Part shown: piece after piece, positions 37,344 to 46,573 of the stretch
Numbering within the stretch: the first letter of the stretch is position 1
Layout: each line of letters starts with the position of its first letter
NCBI GenBank assembly: GCA_038323835.1
Contig: JBBQHI010000018.1
Span: 5,656-69,655, forward strand
Source of the DNA: JACVRW01 sp038323835
GTDB lineage: Bacteria; Actinomycetota; Thermoleophilia; Solirubrobacterales; Thermoleophilaceae
Length of the DNA stretch: 64,000 bases
Direction: 5' to 3'
The notes under the pieces: model-generated
Databases searched by the model: none
What the model was told of the DNA's origin: nothing
The model's input: only the letters and a program-made list of their open reading frames with translations
Program-made: the position numbers and the translations under genes

Positions 37344-38053
37344 CGGGCCGGATGGGGGTGGTAGGGGGCGCCCTTCAGCTTCAGCCGGACGGCCTGGGCA
37401 TAGATCCCGGCCACCACGCGCATCGACTGAAGTGGGTAGCGGAACAGCGGCGCGGCGGACAGCTCGCGGCGCTCAAGGGAGAGGGTGGCGTCGAACTGGC
37501 GGCGCCCGCCGGTGGTGCTCTCCACGTGCACCTGGATCCGGTCCCCGGGTGTGGTGGCGCGCAACTGGTAGTCGGCCTCCATGCCCAGGAAGGGCGACAC
37601 GTGGAAGCTCTTGGCCACCTGGGCCCGGAGGCCGTCGAAGGCGTAGGTGTGGCGCTCGCCCCACGGTGTGTTGGTCACCTCGGCCGCCAACGCGCGCACC
37701 TCCTCGCCCCCGCGGTCGAAGCAGTAGTACAGGCTGATCGGGTTGAACACGTGCCCGAATGTCCGGACGCTGGTGAGCAGCCGGACGGGGCCGTCCGGGC
37801 GCTCGCCCGTGCGCTCCTCCACCGCGTCCAGCACCGCCCGCTTCAGCGGCACGGCCGGGTCGCCGAGGAAGTCGCCGCGCCTGAACCACGCGGGCGCGGG
37901 ACCCCGAGCCGACCACAGCGGAACGCGATCGAGCACCTGCGGCAGCTCGTCCAGGTCCAGGTAGCTCAGGAAGATGCGATAGCTGAAAGCGTGCTCGACC
38001 GGCATGTGGCGGCGGTGCCGGATGAAGCCCTCGTAGACGGCGCTGGCGCTCAC
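37340..38053 (-). CDS. DUF1365 family protein
   Basis: 237 residues from the GTG at 38053 (GTGA overlap with the oxidoreductase stop). Family landmarks: YEGFIRHRRHMPVEHAFSYRIF, LLTSVRTFGHVFNPISLYYCFD, and EVTNTPWGERHTYAF. The role is unproven. Genes of this family nearly always sit between an FAD-dependent amine-oxidase-like protein and a cyclopropane synthase, as here, so it is thought to take part in modification of membrane fatty acids. Confidence 0.92.
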   Translation of the reverse strand: MSASAVYEGFIRHRRHMPVEHAFSYRIFLSYLDLDELPQVLDRVPLWSARGPAPAWFRRGDFLGDPAVPLKRAVLDAVEERTGERPDGPVRLLTSVRTFGHVFNPISLYYCFDRGGEEVRALAAEVTNTPWGERHTYAFDGLRAQVAKSFHVSPFLGMEADYQLRATTPGDRIQVHVESTTGGRRQFDATLSLERRELSAAPLFRYPLQSMRVVAGIYAQAVRLKLKGAPYHPHPAR

Positions 38054-39297
38054 GCCAGGGACCTCCCGAAGCGCTCGCACACGCGCAGCGCGGACACCAC
38101 CCCGTCCTCGTGGAAGCCGTACCCCCAGTAGGCGCCGCAGTAGTGGGTGCGGTTCAGCCCGCTCACCTCGGGCCAGCGCGACTGGGCGCTGAGCCCCGCG
38201 GACGTGTAGACGGGATGGTCGTAGCGGATGCGCCGGATCACCGACTCGGGATCCATGGCGTCGTGACGGTTCAGGGTCACGCAGAACTCGCGGTCGGCGT
38301 TGAGCGACTGCAGGCGATTCATGTGGTAGGTCACCGTCGTACGGCCCACGGGCTCGTCCTGGAGGTGATAGTTCCAGCTCGCCCACGCCCGCCGGCGCCG
38401 GGGCAGGAGCGAGCGGTCGGTGTGCAGGACCACGTCGTTGGGCTGGTAGGGGATGGACCCGAGCACCTCACGCTCGGCCAGGCTCGCGTCGCCGAGCATG
38501 GCCAGGGCCTGATCGGAGTGGGTGGCCAGGATCACCTCGTCGAACAGCTCGGGCTCGCCGCCCTCGGGGACGATCTTCACGCCGTTCGCGAGCCGCTCGA
38601 TCCGCCGCACCGGAGTGGACAGCCTCACGGCGTGGCCGAAGTCGTGCAGCAGGCGCTCCACGTAGCGGGCAGAGCCACCGACGACGGTGCGCCACTGTGG
38701 CCTGCCACTGATGCCGAACATGCCGTGTTTGTCGAAGAACTCAGCCAGGAGGCTCGCCGGAAAGTCCCACATGGAGGCGGGGCTCGCCGACCACACGGCC
38801 GAGGCCTGGGGCACGATCAGGTGCTCCACGAAGCGCGGCGAGTAGCCGCCCTCGTGGAGGTACTGGCCCAGGCTCGGACCGCTCCCGTTCAGTCCCACGA
38901 GCGCGGGCGCCTCGCGATTGAAGCGCAGGAGGTCACGCACCATCCGGTGGAACGAAGGGCTGACGAGGTTCGCCCGGTTCGCGAACAGCCCGTTCGCGGA
39001 AGCGCCGTTGTACTCCATGCCGCCGTGGCCGTCGCTCACGGAGAAGCTCATCTCGGACGGCTGGGTGTCCACCCCGATCTCCCTGAGCAGACGCAAAAAC
39101 TGCGGATAGTTGCGGTCGTTGTGCACGATGAAGCCGGTGTCCACGTGGTGCGTCTCGTGCTCGGTGTCCACGCGCACCGTGTTCGTGTGCCCGCCCGCGT
39201 AGTCGTTCGCCTCGAACACGGTCAGGTCGTGCTCCTCGTGCAGCAGGTGCGCGCACACGAGGCCGGAGATGCCGGCCCCCACCACCGCGATCCTCAC
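38050..39297 (-). CDS. FAD-dependent oxidoreductase (amine-oxidase fold)
   Basis: 415 residues from the GTG at 39297 (GTGA overlap with the preceding gene). N-terminal dinucleotide-binding motif VVGAGISGLVCAHLL and FEANDYAGGHTNTV, HVDTGFIVHN, a middle substrate region, and a C-terminal YWGYGFHEDGV FAD-binding end. Members of this group (NAD(P)/FAD-dependent, DUF1365-linked) are proposed to act on unsaturated fatty acyl chains. Third in the operon order from 39668. Confidence 0.92.
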   Translation of the reverse strand: MRIAVVGAGISGLVCAHLLHEEHDLTVFEANDYAGGHTNTVRVDTEHETHHVDTGFIVHNDRNYPQFLRLLREIGVDTQPSEMSFSVSDGHGGMEYNGASANGLFANRANLVSPSFHRMVRDLLRFNREAPALVGLNGSGPSLGQYLHEGGYSPRFVEHLIVPQASAVWSASPASMWDFPASLLAEFFDKHGMFGISGRPQWRTVVGGSARYVERLLHDFGHAVRLSTPVRRIERLANGVKIVPEGGEPELFDEVILATHSDQALAMLGDASLAEREVLGSIPYQPNDVVLHTDRSLLPRRRRAWASWNYHLQDEPVGRTTVTYHMNRLQSLNADREFCVTLNRHDAMDPESVIRRIRYDHPVYTSAGLSAQSRWPEVSGLNRTHYCGAYWGYGFHEDGVVSALRVCERFGRSLA

Positions 39298-39668
39298 GAT
39301 GCCGTGCCCGCCGCCAACGCCGCCGATGCGGCGGCCGAGGCGCCCCCGAGCGCCACCGTGCCGAGCCGGGCGCGGCGGGGAAGCGCGTCCCCGACCGCGA
39401 GCGTCGCGCCGATGTCGGTGAGATCGCAGCCGAGCGACCCGAGCAGCCAAGGCCGCAGGGGAGCGTCGTTCACCGCGGCCAGGATCGTGCCCGCGGCCAG
39501 CGCCACGTCGCGTGCGCCGAGGCCGCGGATCACGATGTGCACGGGTGCGCGCTCGGCATCCGGCCCGAGCCAGCTGGTGCCCATGCGCGACGGAAGGACG
39601 ATCAGGCCGAGCCCGAAGAGTCCTCGGGCCGCGGCGAAGGCCACGGACAACTTGCGCGTAGAGGTCAT
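39294..39668 (-). CDS. small membrane protein, first gene of lipid operon
   Basis: 124 residues with three or four hydrophobic helices (LSVAFAAARGLFGLGLIVLP; HIVIRGLGARDVALAAGTILA; LGTVALGGASAAASAALAAG), similar in size and layout to DUF4267-like proteins. No enzymatic motif. It begins the four-gene operon and is coupled by GTGA to the FAD oxidoreductase, so it may help anchor or regulate that pathway. Confidence 0.7.
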   Translation of the reverse strand: MTSTRKLSVAFAAARGLFGLGLIVLPSRMGTSWLGPDAERAPVHIVIRGLGARDVALAAGTILAAVNDAPLRPWLLGSLGCDLTDIGATLAVGDALPRRARLGTVALGGASAAASAALAAGTAS

Positions 39669-39747
39669 CGAGGACTGTTACGCAACACACGCCCCTGACG
39701 ATCAGTCGGATAGAGTCGCGCGGCCTTTCCGCGAGCTAGGAGATCGA

Positions 39748-40137
39748 GTGGATCACAACCGACTGAAGTCGATTCCATTGTTCCAGACGGTCCCGGACGA
39801 AGAGCTCCGGCAGCTGGCTCCGTTCGCCAACGAGGCGAGCGTTGAAGAGGGGCGCGAGCTGGTCCGCGAGGGTGACTTCTCGTACGAGCTCTGGGCCATC
39901 GAGGAGGGTGAGGCCGAGGTGCTTCGCGACGGCGAGCATCTGGCCGATCTCGGCCCCGGCGACTTCTTCGGCGAGATCGGCCTGCTGGAGAAGGACCTGC
40001 GCACCGCCACGGTGGTGGCCCGGACCCCGATGCGGCTGATCACCCTCACCGGGTGGGACCTGAAGCGGATGGAGCGCACGATGCCCGAGGCCGTGGCACG
40101 CGTGCGCAAGGTGCTGGAAGAGCGCCGGGAGCGCTAG
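39748..40137 (+). CDS. cyclic nucleotide-binding domain protein
   Basis: 129 residues from a GTG at 39748 with AGGAGA at 39738. Nearly the whole chain is one cNMP domain: LKSIPLFQTVPDEELRQLAPF, EEGRELVREGDFSYELWAIEEGEAEV, and GPGDFFGEIGLLEKDLRTATVVA, the phosphate-binding cassette, with Arg where the cyclic phosphate contact is expected. No DNA-binding or catalytic domain is attached. A stand-alone sensor of cAMP or cGMP, or a degenerate one. The next gene starts two bases after its stop. Confidence 0.88.
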   Translation: MDHNRLKSIPLFQTVPDEELRQLAPFANEASVEEGRELVREGDFSYELWAIEEGEAEVLRDGEHLADLGPGDFFGEIGLLEKDLRTATVVARTPMRLITLTGWDLKRMERTMPEAVARVRKVLEERRER

Positions 40138-40139
40138 AC

Positions 40140-41297
40140 GTGCCCGGCCGAATCGTCCTGTTCGGCGCCACCGGCTACACCGGGCGCCTCACCGCGGAGG
40201 CCATGCTGGAGCGGGGCATGCGCCCGGTGCTGGCGGCGCGCAGTGCGCGCAGGCTGGAGGAGCTGGCGGCCGCGCTGGGCGGCGGGCTCGAGACCCGGAC
40301 GGCGGACGTGTCGGACCCGCCCAGCGTGCGGGCGCTGCTGGAGAAGGGCGACGTTCTGGTGAGCACCGTCGGCCCGTTCGTGCGCTTCGGCGGCCCCGCT
40401 GCGGCGGCCGCGTCCTCGGCCGGAGCTCACTACCTCGACTCCACCGGCGAGCCGCCCTTCATCCGGGAGGTGTTCGAGCGCTACGGGGCGGCCGCCGCTC
40501 AGCACGATGCCGGCATGCTCACCGCCTTTGGCTACGACTGGGTTCCGGGCAACCTGGCCGGCGCGCTCGCGCTCGATCGCGCGGGCGCCGCGGCGGTGCG
40601 GGTGGACACCGGCTACTTCTTCTCGGGGCAGGCGTCGTCGGATTCGATGAGCGGGGGCACCCGGGCGTCGCTGGCCGGGGTGGCCACGGCCCCCTCCTTC
40701 GCCTACCGCGACGGGCGCATCCAGCAGGAGCGGGGCGCCAAGCGCATCCGCAGCTTCCGTCTCGGCACGAAGGAGCGCAGGGCCGTGAGCGTCGGCTCCT
40801 CGGAGCACTACGCGCTCCCGCGGGTGGCACCGCAGCTTCGCGAGGTGAACAGCTACCTCGGCTGGTTCGGGCCGGCGTCGCGGGCCATGCAGGCATTCTC
40901 CGCGGGCACGGCCGTAGGCATGAAGGTGCCCGGCGCCTCGAAGCTCTGGGATGCCGCGACCGGCAGGTTCCTGAAGGGCTCCACCGGCGGTCCCGACGCG
41001 GAGGCCCGCTCCAAGGGCGGATCGCACATCGTGGCCATCGCCTACGACGCGGGCGGCCGGCAGCTGTCCGAGGTCCACGTCGAGGGAGTGGACGGGTACA
41101 CCTTCACCGGCCGCATCCTGGCCTGGGGGGCGGAGCAGGCCGCCGCCGGCGGGCTCCGGGGCACGGGTGCCATGGGCCCGGCGGACGCCTACGGGCTCGA
41201 GGCGCTGGTGGACGGATGCCGCCAGGCGGGCATCGCCGAGAAGGGCGACTCCGCAGCCGCACGAGCGCCCGCACCGCATCACGCCGCCACCGGCTGA
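40140..41297 (+). CDS. saccharopine dehydrogenase-like / trans-acting enoyl reductase family protein
   Basis: 385 residues from a GTG at 40140. Rossmann start IVLFGATGYTGRLTAEAML, then STVGPFVRFGGPAAAAASSAGAHYLDSTGE, typical of the trans-acting enoyl reductase family (mycobacterial Rv2953-like) and of saccharopine-dehydrogenase-like proteins. GYDWVPGNLAGALAL follows. The C-terminal half is an alpha/beta catalytic-like domain. In mycobacteria relatives reduce double bonds of polyketide lipids. The substrate here is unknown. The last 17 residues after GIAEKG are low-complexity and overlap the GH3 frame. Confidence 0.8.
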   Translation: MPGRIVLFGATGYTGRLTAEAMLERGMRPVLAARSARRLEELAAALGGGLETRTADVSDPPSVRALLEKGDVLVSTVGPFVRFGGPAAAAASSAGAHYLDSTGEPPFIREVFERYGAAAAQHDAGMLTAFGYDWVPGNLAGALALDRAGAAAVRVDTGYFFSGQASSDSMSGGTRASLAGVATAPSFAYRDGRIQQERGAKRIRSFRLGTKERRAVSVGSSEHYALPRVAPQLREVNSYLGWFGPASRAMQAFSAGTAVGMKVPGASKLWDAATGRFLKGSTGGPDAEARSKGGSHIVAIAYDAGGRQLSEVHVEGVDGYTFTGRILAWGAEQAAAGGLRGTGAMGPADAYGLEALVDGCRQAGIAEKGDSAAARAPAPHHAATG

Positions 41298-42426
41298 GAC
41301 CGTCGCCGCCCGCCGGCGCCTGGTCGCCGTAGGGGTTGCCGCCGCCGCGGCGCTCCTCGCGGGGATCGTGGTGGGCGCAAACTCGGACGACGATGCGCCG
41401 GGGCCCAGCGTCACACCGGCCCATGCCGAGAGGGAGGCGCGCTCGCTCAGCCTCCGCCGGCAGGTGGGACAGGTCCTGGTGTCGAGCTTCGATGGCACGT
41501 CCGTGCCCGCGTACCTGCGCAGGCGACTGCACGCGGGCGAGACCGCCGGGGTGATCGCATTCGGGCGCAACGCCACCACGCCGGAGGGGTGGCGAAGCCT
41601 CTCTCGAACGCTGCAGCGGGCGGCCTCGGGCTCCGCGCTCGTGGCCGTTGATCAGGAGGGCGGCGCGGTGCGCACGCTCCCGTTCGCGCCGCCCACCGCC
41701 GGCGAGCCCTCGCAGGGTGGTCCCGCAGAGGTCCGGCGCTCGGCCCTGCTCGGGGGCCGGCGCCTGCGCTCGCTCGGGGTGAACCTGAACCTCGCCCCGG
41801 TGGCCGACGTGGCCGCGGGCCCGGGCTCGGTCATGGCCGCCCGAGCGTTCGCCGGTGGCCCGGACGAGGTGGCGGCGCGCACGCGCGCCGCCGTGCGCGG
41901 GCTGTCCGCGGCACGGGTGGGCGCGACCGCGAAGCACTTTCCCGGCCTCGGGGCGGCCGGGGTGAACACCGACGACGGGCCGGCCACGGTGGCGCTGGCG
42001 CGCACGGCGCTCCTCGCCCGCGACATCCCGCCGTTTCGCGCGGCCGTGGACGCCGGCGTACCGGCCGTGATGCTCTCCCACGCCCTCTACCCCGCGCTCG
42101 ACCCGCGGCGGATCGCCTCCCAGTCAACCGTGGTCACCGGCCTGCTGCGGCGCCGGCTCGGGTTTCAGGGCGTGATCGTCACCGACAGCCTCGAGGCCGG
42201 AGCGGTGCTGCGGCGCTCGGGCGTGGGCGCGGCGGCGGAGCGCTCGCTGGCTGCGGGATGCGACCTGATCCTCATGACCGGCTCGGCGAGCTGGAACGCC
42301 GTGTTCCCCCGTCTGCTCGCCCGGGCGCGCCGCTCGCCCGCCTTCCGCCAGCGGGTGCGCCGCTCGGCGGCACGGGTGCTGGCGCTCAAACGGGTGCTGG
42401 GCCTGCGCTCGCCGCGCCCGCGTTAG
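41167..42426 (+). CDS. GH3 family beta-N-acetylhexosaminidase-like protein (NagZ type)
   Basis: The frame opens at a GTG (41167), 131 bases inside the previous gene; no later ATG, GTG or TTG exists before the TM helix (LVAVGVAAAAALLAGIVVGA), so either the long overlap is real or one base is wrong nearby. After the anchor, the GH3 domain has QVGQVLVSSFDG, VAVDQEGGAVRTL, GATAKHFPGLGAAGVNTDDGP (the NagZ-type KHFPG and catalytic His region) and VIVTDSLEAGAV with the nucleophile Asp. NagZ-like enzymes cut GlcNAc from muropeptides or chitin fragments. Membrane-anchored, outside. The 3' end overlaps ppk by 41 bases. Confidence 0.85.
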   Translation: MPWARRTPTGSRRWWTDAARRASPRRATPQPHERPHRITPPPAETVAARRRLVAVGVAAAAALLAGIVVGANSDDDAPGPSVTPAHAEREARSLSLRRQVGQVLVSSFDGTSVPAYLRRRLHAGETAGVIAFGRNATTPEGWRSLSRTLQRAASGSALVAVDQEGGAVRTLPFAPPTAGEPSQGGPAEVRRSALLGGRRLRSLGVNLNLAPVADVAAGPGSVMAARAFAGGPDEVAARTRAAVRGLSAARVGATAKHFPGLGAAGVNTDDGPATVALARTALLARDIPPFRAAVDAGVPAVMLSHALYPALDPRRIASQSTVVTGLLRRRLGFQGVIVTDSLEAGAVLRRSGVGAAAERSLAAGCDLILMTGSASWNAVFPRLLARARRSPAFRQRVRRSAARVLALKRVLGLRSPRPR

Positions 42427-44503
42427 CGAGGGTGCGCTCCATCAACTCCCGCTGCACCGACCTCGTGCCGCCCGTGCGCCGCCGCCACGTGCCCGACTCG
42501 AGCAGCTCCCAGGCAAAGGTGTCGTCACCCAGGCAGCGCTCCAGGGTGTCCGCGATCTCTTCCTTCAGCGCGGGCTCCTCCACCGGAGCCAGCAGCTCCA
42601 CGCGGGTGTCGAGATTGCGCGGCATCAGGTCACCCGAGCCGATCCAGTAGCGGCGCTCGTCGCCGCGCTCGAAGCCGTACACGCGCGAGTGCTCGAGGAA
42701 GCGGCCCACCACGGACGTCACGCGGATGTTGTCCGACACGCCGGGCACGCCCGGACGGAGGCAGCAGATGCCGCGAACGTTGAGTTCCACCGGCACACCC
42801 GCCTGGGAGGCCACGTAGAGCGCGCGGATGCTCTGCGGGTCCACCAGGGAGTTCATCTTCAGGACGATCCGCGCGTCGTGGCCGGCGAGCCGGGCCTCGA
42901 TCGTCCGGCGCACCTCCTCAAGGAACCAGTTGCGCATGTGGTCCGGGGCCACAATCGCCTTGCGGTAGGTGGGTGACCGGGCCGCGCCGGTGAGCGCGTT
43001 GAAGAGCTCGCCCACGTCCGCGGCCAGCTCCTGGTCCGTGGTGAACAGGCCGAAGTCCTCGTAGAGCCGCGCCGTCTTCGCGTGGTAGTTGCCGGTTCCG
43101 ATGTGCACGTAGTGGCGCACACCCCGGCCCTCGCGCCGCACCACGAGCAGAGCCTTCGTGTGCGTCTTCAGCCCCGGCAGCCCGTGCACCACATGCGCCC
43201 CGGCCTCCTCCAGGGAGCGGGCCCAGGTGATGTTGCGCCGCTCGTCGAAGCGCGCCTTCAGCTCCACCAGGCACACCGCCTGCTTGCCGCGCTCGGCCGC
43301 CTCGATGAGCGAAGGCACCAGCCCCGAGTCATCCGAGGTCCGGTACACGGTCATCTTCACCGCGAGCACGTCGGGGTCGGCCACGGCCTGCTGCACGAAG
43401 CGCTCCACGCTGTTGGTGAACGACTGGTACGGGTGGTGCACGAGGATGTCCCGCTCGCGCATCGCGGCCATCATGTCCACCGGGCCGTCGTCGGGGTCCT
43501 TTGGCTCGGGGAAGGTCATGGGGTGCCAGGGGGCCTCGCGGAGGTCACGGTGCCCGTCCACGTCGTTCAGGGCCCACAGGTCCTCGAGGTCGAGCATCCC
43601 GTCCACGTCCACGACCTGCGACTCGTCGAGCGCAAGCTGCTCGACGAGGTAATCGCGCATGCTCGGGTCCATGTCGTGTGACACCTCGAGCCGCACGGCC
43701 TCGCCGAAGCGCCTCCGCCGCAGCTCGTCCTCCACGGCACGGAGGAGGTCGTCCGCCTCGTCCGAGACGGTGAAGTCGGCGTCCCGCGTGACCCGGAAGA
43801 AGGCGTGGCGCATGATCTTCATGCCGGGGAAGAGCTCCTCGAGGTTCCGCGCGATCACTCGCTCGAGCGGCACGAACACCTGCGGGCGCACCTCCAGCAG
43901 GCGGGGGAGCACCTCCTTCGGCACCTTCACGCGCGCGAACATCACCCCGCCCCCCACCGGGTCCTTCAGCCAGACCGCGATCGAGAGCGAGAGGTTCGAG
44001 ATGTAGGGAAAGGGCCGGCCCGGGCCCACGGCCAGCGGCGTGAGCACGGGGAAGATCTGCTCCTCGAACATCCGGTCCATCTCTGCCAGCTCGTCGGCGT
44101 CGAGGTCAGTGGGGTCCACCACCCGGATGCCGTGCTCGGCGAGCGCGGGGCGCACAAAGTCCTCCCACTGGCGGGCATGCCTCCTGTTGAGGTCACGCGA
44201 GCGCTCGGTGACCTGCTCGAGCGTCTCCGCCGGCGACAGCCCGTCCGCCTTGCGCGCGTCGATGCCGGCGTCCACCTGGTCGTTCAGGCCCGCCACCCGC
44301 ACCATCCAGAACTCGTCGGCGTTGGAGGCGTAGATGGCCAGGAACTTCACCCGCTCGAGGAGCGGCGTCCGCGGGTTCTCTGCCAGCTCCAGCACGCGCT
44401 CGTTGAACTGGAGCCACGACAGCTCGCGGTTGAAGTAGAGCTCGCTGGCGTCCAGATCCGGCGTCGCGATGCTCGCGTCCACGGTGTTCACACCCTGTTC
44501 CAT
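42386..44503 (-). CDS. ppk1: polyphosphate kinase 1
   Basis: 705 residues, standard PPK1 length. N-domain YFNRELSWLQFNERVLELA, head domain, then catalytic C1: SFTNSVERFVQQAVADPDVLAVKMTVYRT, and GLKTHTKALLVVRRE with the phospho-accepting His 448. The second His lies in FLEHSRVYGFERG, and DLMPRNLDTRVELLAPV follows. Makes polyphosphate from ATP. Divergent from sixA with 23 bases between. It lies beside ppx, phoU and pst, so the making, breaking and uptake of phosphate are grouped. Confidence 0.97.
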   Translation of the reverse strand: MEQGVNTVDASIATPDLDASELYFNRELSWLQFNERVLELAENPRTPLLERVKFLAIYASNADEFWMVRVAGLNDQVDAGIDARKADGLSPAETLEQVTERSRDLNRRHARQWEDFVRPALAEHGIRVVDPTDLDADELAEMDRMFEEQIFPVLTPLAVGPGRPFPYISNLSLSIAVWLKDPVGGGVMFARVKVPKEVLPRLLEVRPQVFVPLERVIARNLEELFPGMKIMRHAFFRVTRDADFTVSDEADDLLRAVEDELRRRRFGEAVRLEVSHDMDPSMRDYLVEQLALDESQVVDVDGMLDLEDLWALNDVDGHRDLREAPWHPMTFPEPKDPDDGPVDMMAAMRERDILVHHPYQSFTNSVERFVQQAVADPDVLAVKMTVYRTSDDSGLVPSLIEAAERGKQAVCLVELKARFDERRNITWARSLEEAGAHVVHGLPGLKTHTKALLVVRREGRGVRHYVHIGTGNYHAKTARLYEDFGLFTTDQELAADVGELFNALTGAARSPTYRKAIVAPDHMRNWFLEEVRRTIEARLAGHDARIVLKMNSLVDPQSIRALYVASQAGVPVELNVRGICCLRPGVPGVSDNIRVTSVVGRFLEHSRVYGFERGDERRYWIGSGDLMPRNLDTRVELLAPVEEPALKEEIADTLERCLGDDTFAWELLESGTWRRRTGGTRSVQRELMERTLANAGAASAGPAPV

Positions 44504-44526
44504 CTCAGCGATTATGGTCTCCGTGC

Positions 44527-44979
44527 ATGCTCTGGTTGTTGCGCCATGGTGAGGCGGCCGACGGCTCGCCCGACGCGGACCGCCCCCTTACCGAGTTGGG
44601 TCGGGAACAGTCTCGTGCAGCGGGAGTCGCCCTGCGAGCCCTTGGGGCGAACATCGACGCCTGCCTGACCAGCCCTAAGCTGCGGGCGGCGGATACCGCG
44701 AAGCTCGCCTGCGCCGAGCTCGACGGCGTGGAGTCGCAGGTGGAGCCAGGGCTCTCCGGAGGGCCGATCGATGTGGACGGAGTGACCGCGGGCCTCGGTG
44801 ACGACGTGATGTTGGTGGGACACGACCCAGACTTCTCGATGGCCATCCACCGCCTCACCGGCGCGCAGGTGAGGCTGAAGAAGGGCGGACTGGCCGGGAT
44901 CGAGCGGGGAGAGCTCAAGGTGCTCCTCCGCCCGCGCGAGCTGACTCTGATGGCCGCGCGCGCGCGGCAGCGCGCCTAG
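44527..44979 (+). CDS. sixA: SixA-type histidine phosphatase
   Basis: 150 residues of the histidine phosphatase (phosphoglycerate mutase-like) fold: LLRHGEA near the start with the catalytic His 7, DRPLTELGREQSRAAG, ACLTSPKLRAADTAKL, and LVGHDPDFS with the second His. Short length and SPKLRA fit SixA, which dephosphorylates phospho-His on proteins. Clustered with ppk and ppx, it may act on a phosphate-related phosphoprotein. Its TAG shares the CTAG with the ppx stop. Confidence 0.9.
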   Translation: MLWLLRHGEAADGSPDADRPLTELGREQSRAAGVALRALGANIDACLTSPKLRAADTAKLACAELDGVESQVEPGLSGGPIDVDGVTAGLGDDVMLVGHDPDFSMAIHRLTGAQVRLKKGGLAGIERGELKVLLRPRELTLMAARARQRA

Positions 44980-45863
44980 GCAAGGCGCCGCCCCTCCACC
45001 AGCTCGAGCAGCACGCCCTCGCGGAGGCCGCCGCGCGCGATCCGGAGAGGCAGCTCGAGCAGGTCGGAAACCGCCTCGAGCACGAGGATCCCCGCCGGCA
45101 GCAGGCGGACGCGCTCGGGGTCCAGCTCAAAGCGCTCGGCCACCTCGTCGATGGGCGTCGTGGAGAGCACGCGGATCCCCCGCTCCAGCGTCTCGTGCGA
45201 GAGCTCGGCGCCCAGCAGCCGCCGCAGCGAGGTGGCGGTCCCCCCAACGGCCACCGCGCTGTCGGCGGGGGGCGGGTCCAGTCCTTCCAGGCAGCCGGCC
45301 ACGTGATCGCGCACCTTCTGGAGCTCCTTCACCGAGGGAGGGTCGGCGCGCAGGTACGAGTCGGCCAGGAACCCGGAGCCGATCCGGAAGGAGGCCGACC
45401 AGGCCATCCGTCCGTCCGCCTCGCCCACCGCGATCTCACTCGATCCTCCCCCCACGTCCACCACCGCGATCGTGCCGGGTGGGGTCTGCACGAGAGTGCG
45501 AGTGGCTCCGACAAAGGCCAGGCGCGCCTCCTCCTCGCCCGAGAGCACCTCCAGCTCCACCGATCCGGCCTCGGCCACGGCGCTGCGCAGCTCCTCGCGG
45601 TTGGGGGCCTGCCGGATGGCGGCGGTGGCCACTGCCACGAGGCGCTCCGCCCCCACCTCGCGGGCCACGGTGGCCTGCGTCCTCACCACCTCGGCCGTCT
45701 CGGCGATCTTCTTCGTGGGGATGGTCCCGTCACCCCGGCGGAGGCTCTTCCCGATCCGGGTGAACGCCCGCTGGTTCACCAGTTCCTTGAGTGACCCGCT
45801 CGTCGCATCGGCCACCAGCAGCCTCGTCGTGTTGCTGCCGATGTCGATGCAGGCGCAGATCAA
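44976..45863 (-). CDS. ppx: Ppx/GppA exopolyphosphatase
   Basis: 295 residues from a TTG at 45863, overlapping the phoU stop as TTGA. A long frame to 46016 is only the mirror of phoU. Actin-like ATPase motifs: CIDIGSNTTRLLVAD, EVLSGEEEARLAFVGA, VVDVGGGSSEIAVGE, and AVAVGGTATSLRRL. Shorter than E. coli Ppx, lacking the C-terminal HD-type domain, as in actinobacterial Ppx1. Releases Pi from polyphosphate ends, or hydrolyses pppGpp. Confidence 0.93.
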   Translation of the reverse strand: MICACIDIGSNTTRLLVADATSGSLKELVNQRAFTRIGKSLRRGDGTIPTKKIAETAEVVRTQATVAREVGAERLVAVATAAIRQAPNREELRSAVAEAGSVELEVLSGEEEARLAFVGATRTLVQTPPGTIAVVDVGGGSSEIAVGEADGRMAWSASFRIGSGFLADSYLRADPPSVKELQKVRDHVAGCLEGLDPPPADSAVAVGGTATSLRRLLGAELSHETLERGIRVLSTTPIDEVAERFELDPERVRLLPAGILVLEAVSDLLELPLRIARGGLREGVLLELVEGRRLA

Positions 45864-46564
45864 GCGGTGTTCTGCGGGGCGAGCTCGGGATGCGACGCGT
45901 CCTCGAACTCGCGGAACAGCCCGGTGACCACAAAGGCCGTCTGCTCCCCGATATCCACGGCGTTGTCGCCGATGCGCTCGATGCAGCGGGCTACAAGCAT
46001 CATGTGCATCGCCCATTCTCGCCTATCGGCGTCGTCGCCGAGCTCCAGAGCCATCGCGAAGCAGCGGCGATTGAGGGTGTCGATCTCGTCGTCCTGGCGC
46101 ACCAGATCCTGCGCGAGCCCCACGTCGCGCGCCGCGAACGCCTGTCCCGCCTGCACCACCTGCTGCCTTGCCTGCTCGCCCATCTGCTGGATCGTGGCCA
46201 GCAGTCCCGGGTCCGCCGGCGGCTCGTGGCCGGCCAGCGGCACCAGCTTGGCCATGTTCACGCACTGGTCGCCCATGCGCTCGATGTGCTTGATCACGTG
46301 GAGCATGGCGGCCACAAGACGGAGGTCTCCGGCCACCGGGGCCTGGAGCGCCAGTAGCGACAGGATGCCCTGGTGCACCTCGAGGTAGCGGCCGTCGATC
46401 CGGTCGTCGTCGGCGATGACCATGCTGGCCAGCTCCACGTCCTGGTGCTGAACGGTCTCAAGCGCGCGGTCGACCGCGGTGACCACCATGTCGAGCCCGC
46501 CGAGGGCCTGGCGCTCGAGCTCGGCGAGCTCCTTCTGGAACTGCGCCCTGACGGTATCGCTCAT
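45860..46564 (-). CDS. phoU: phosphate transport regulator PhoU
   Basis: 234 residues, two three-helix bundles in tandem. Typical segments: FQKELAELERQALGGLDMVV, LEVHQGILSLLALQAPVAGDLR and MLHVIKHIERMGDQCVNMAKL in repeat one; MMLVARCIERIGDNAVDIGEQ in repeat two, with the E/DxxxD metal motifs. It restrains the Pst system and signalling when Pi is ample. Nine bases follow the pstB gene; ppx is coupled at its end. Confidence 0.95.
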   Translation of the reverse strand: MSDTVRAQFQKELAELERQALGGLDMVVTAVDRALETVQHQDVELASMVIADDDRIDGRYLEVHQGILSLLALQAPVAGDLRLVAAMLHVIKHIERMGDQCVNMAKLVPLAGHEPPADPGLLATIQQMGEQARQQVVQAGQAFAARDVGLAQDLVRQDDEIDTLNRRCFAMALELGDDADRREWAMHMMLVARCIERIGDNAVDIGEQTAFVVTGLFREFEDASHPELAPQNTA

Positions 46565-46573
46565 GAATCCTCT

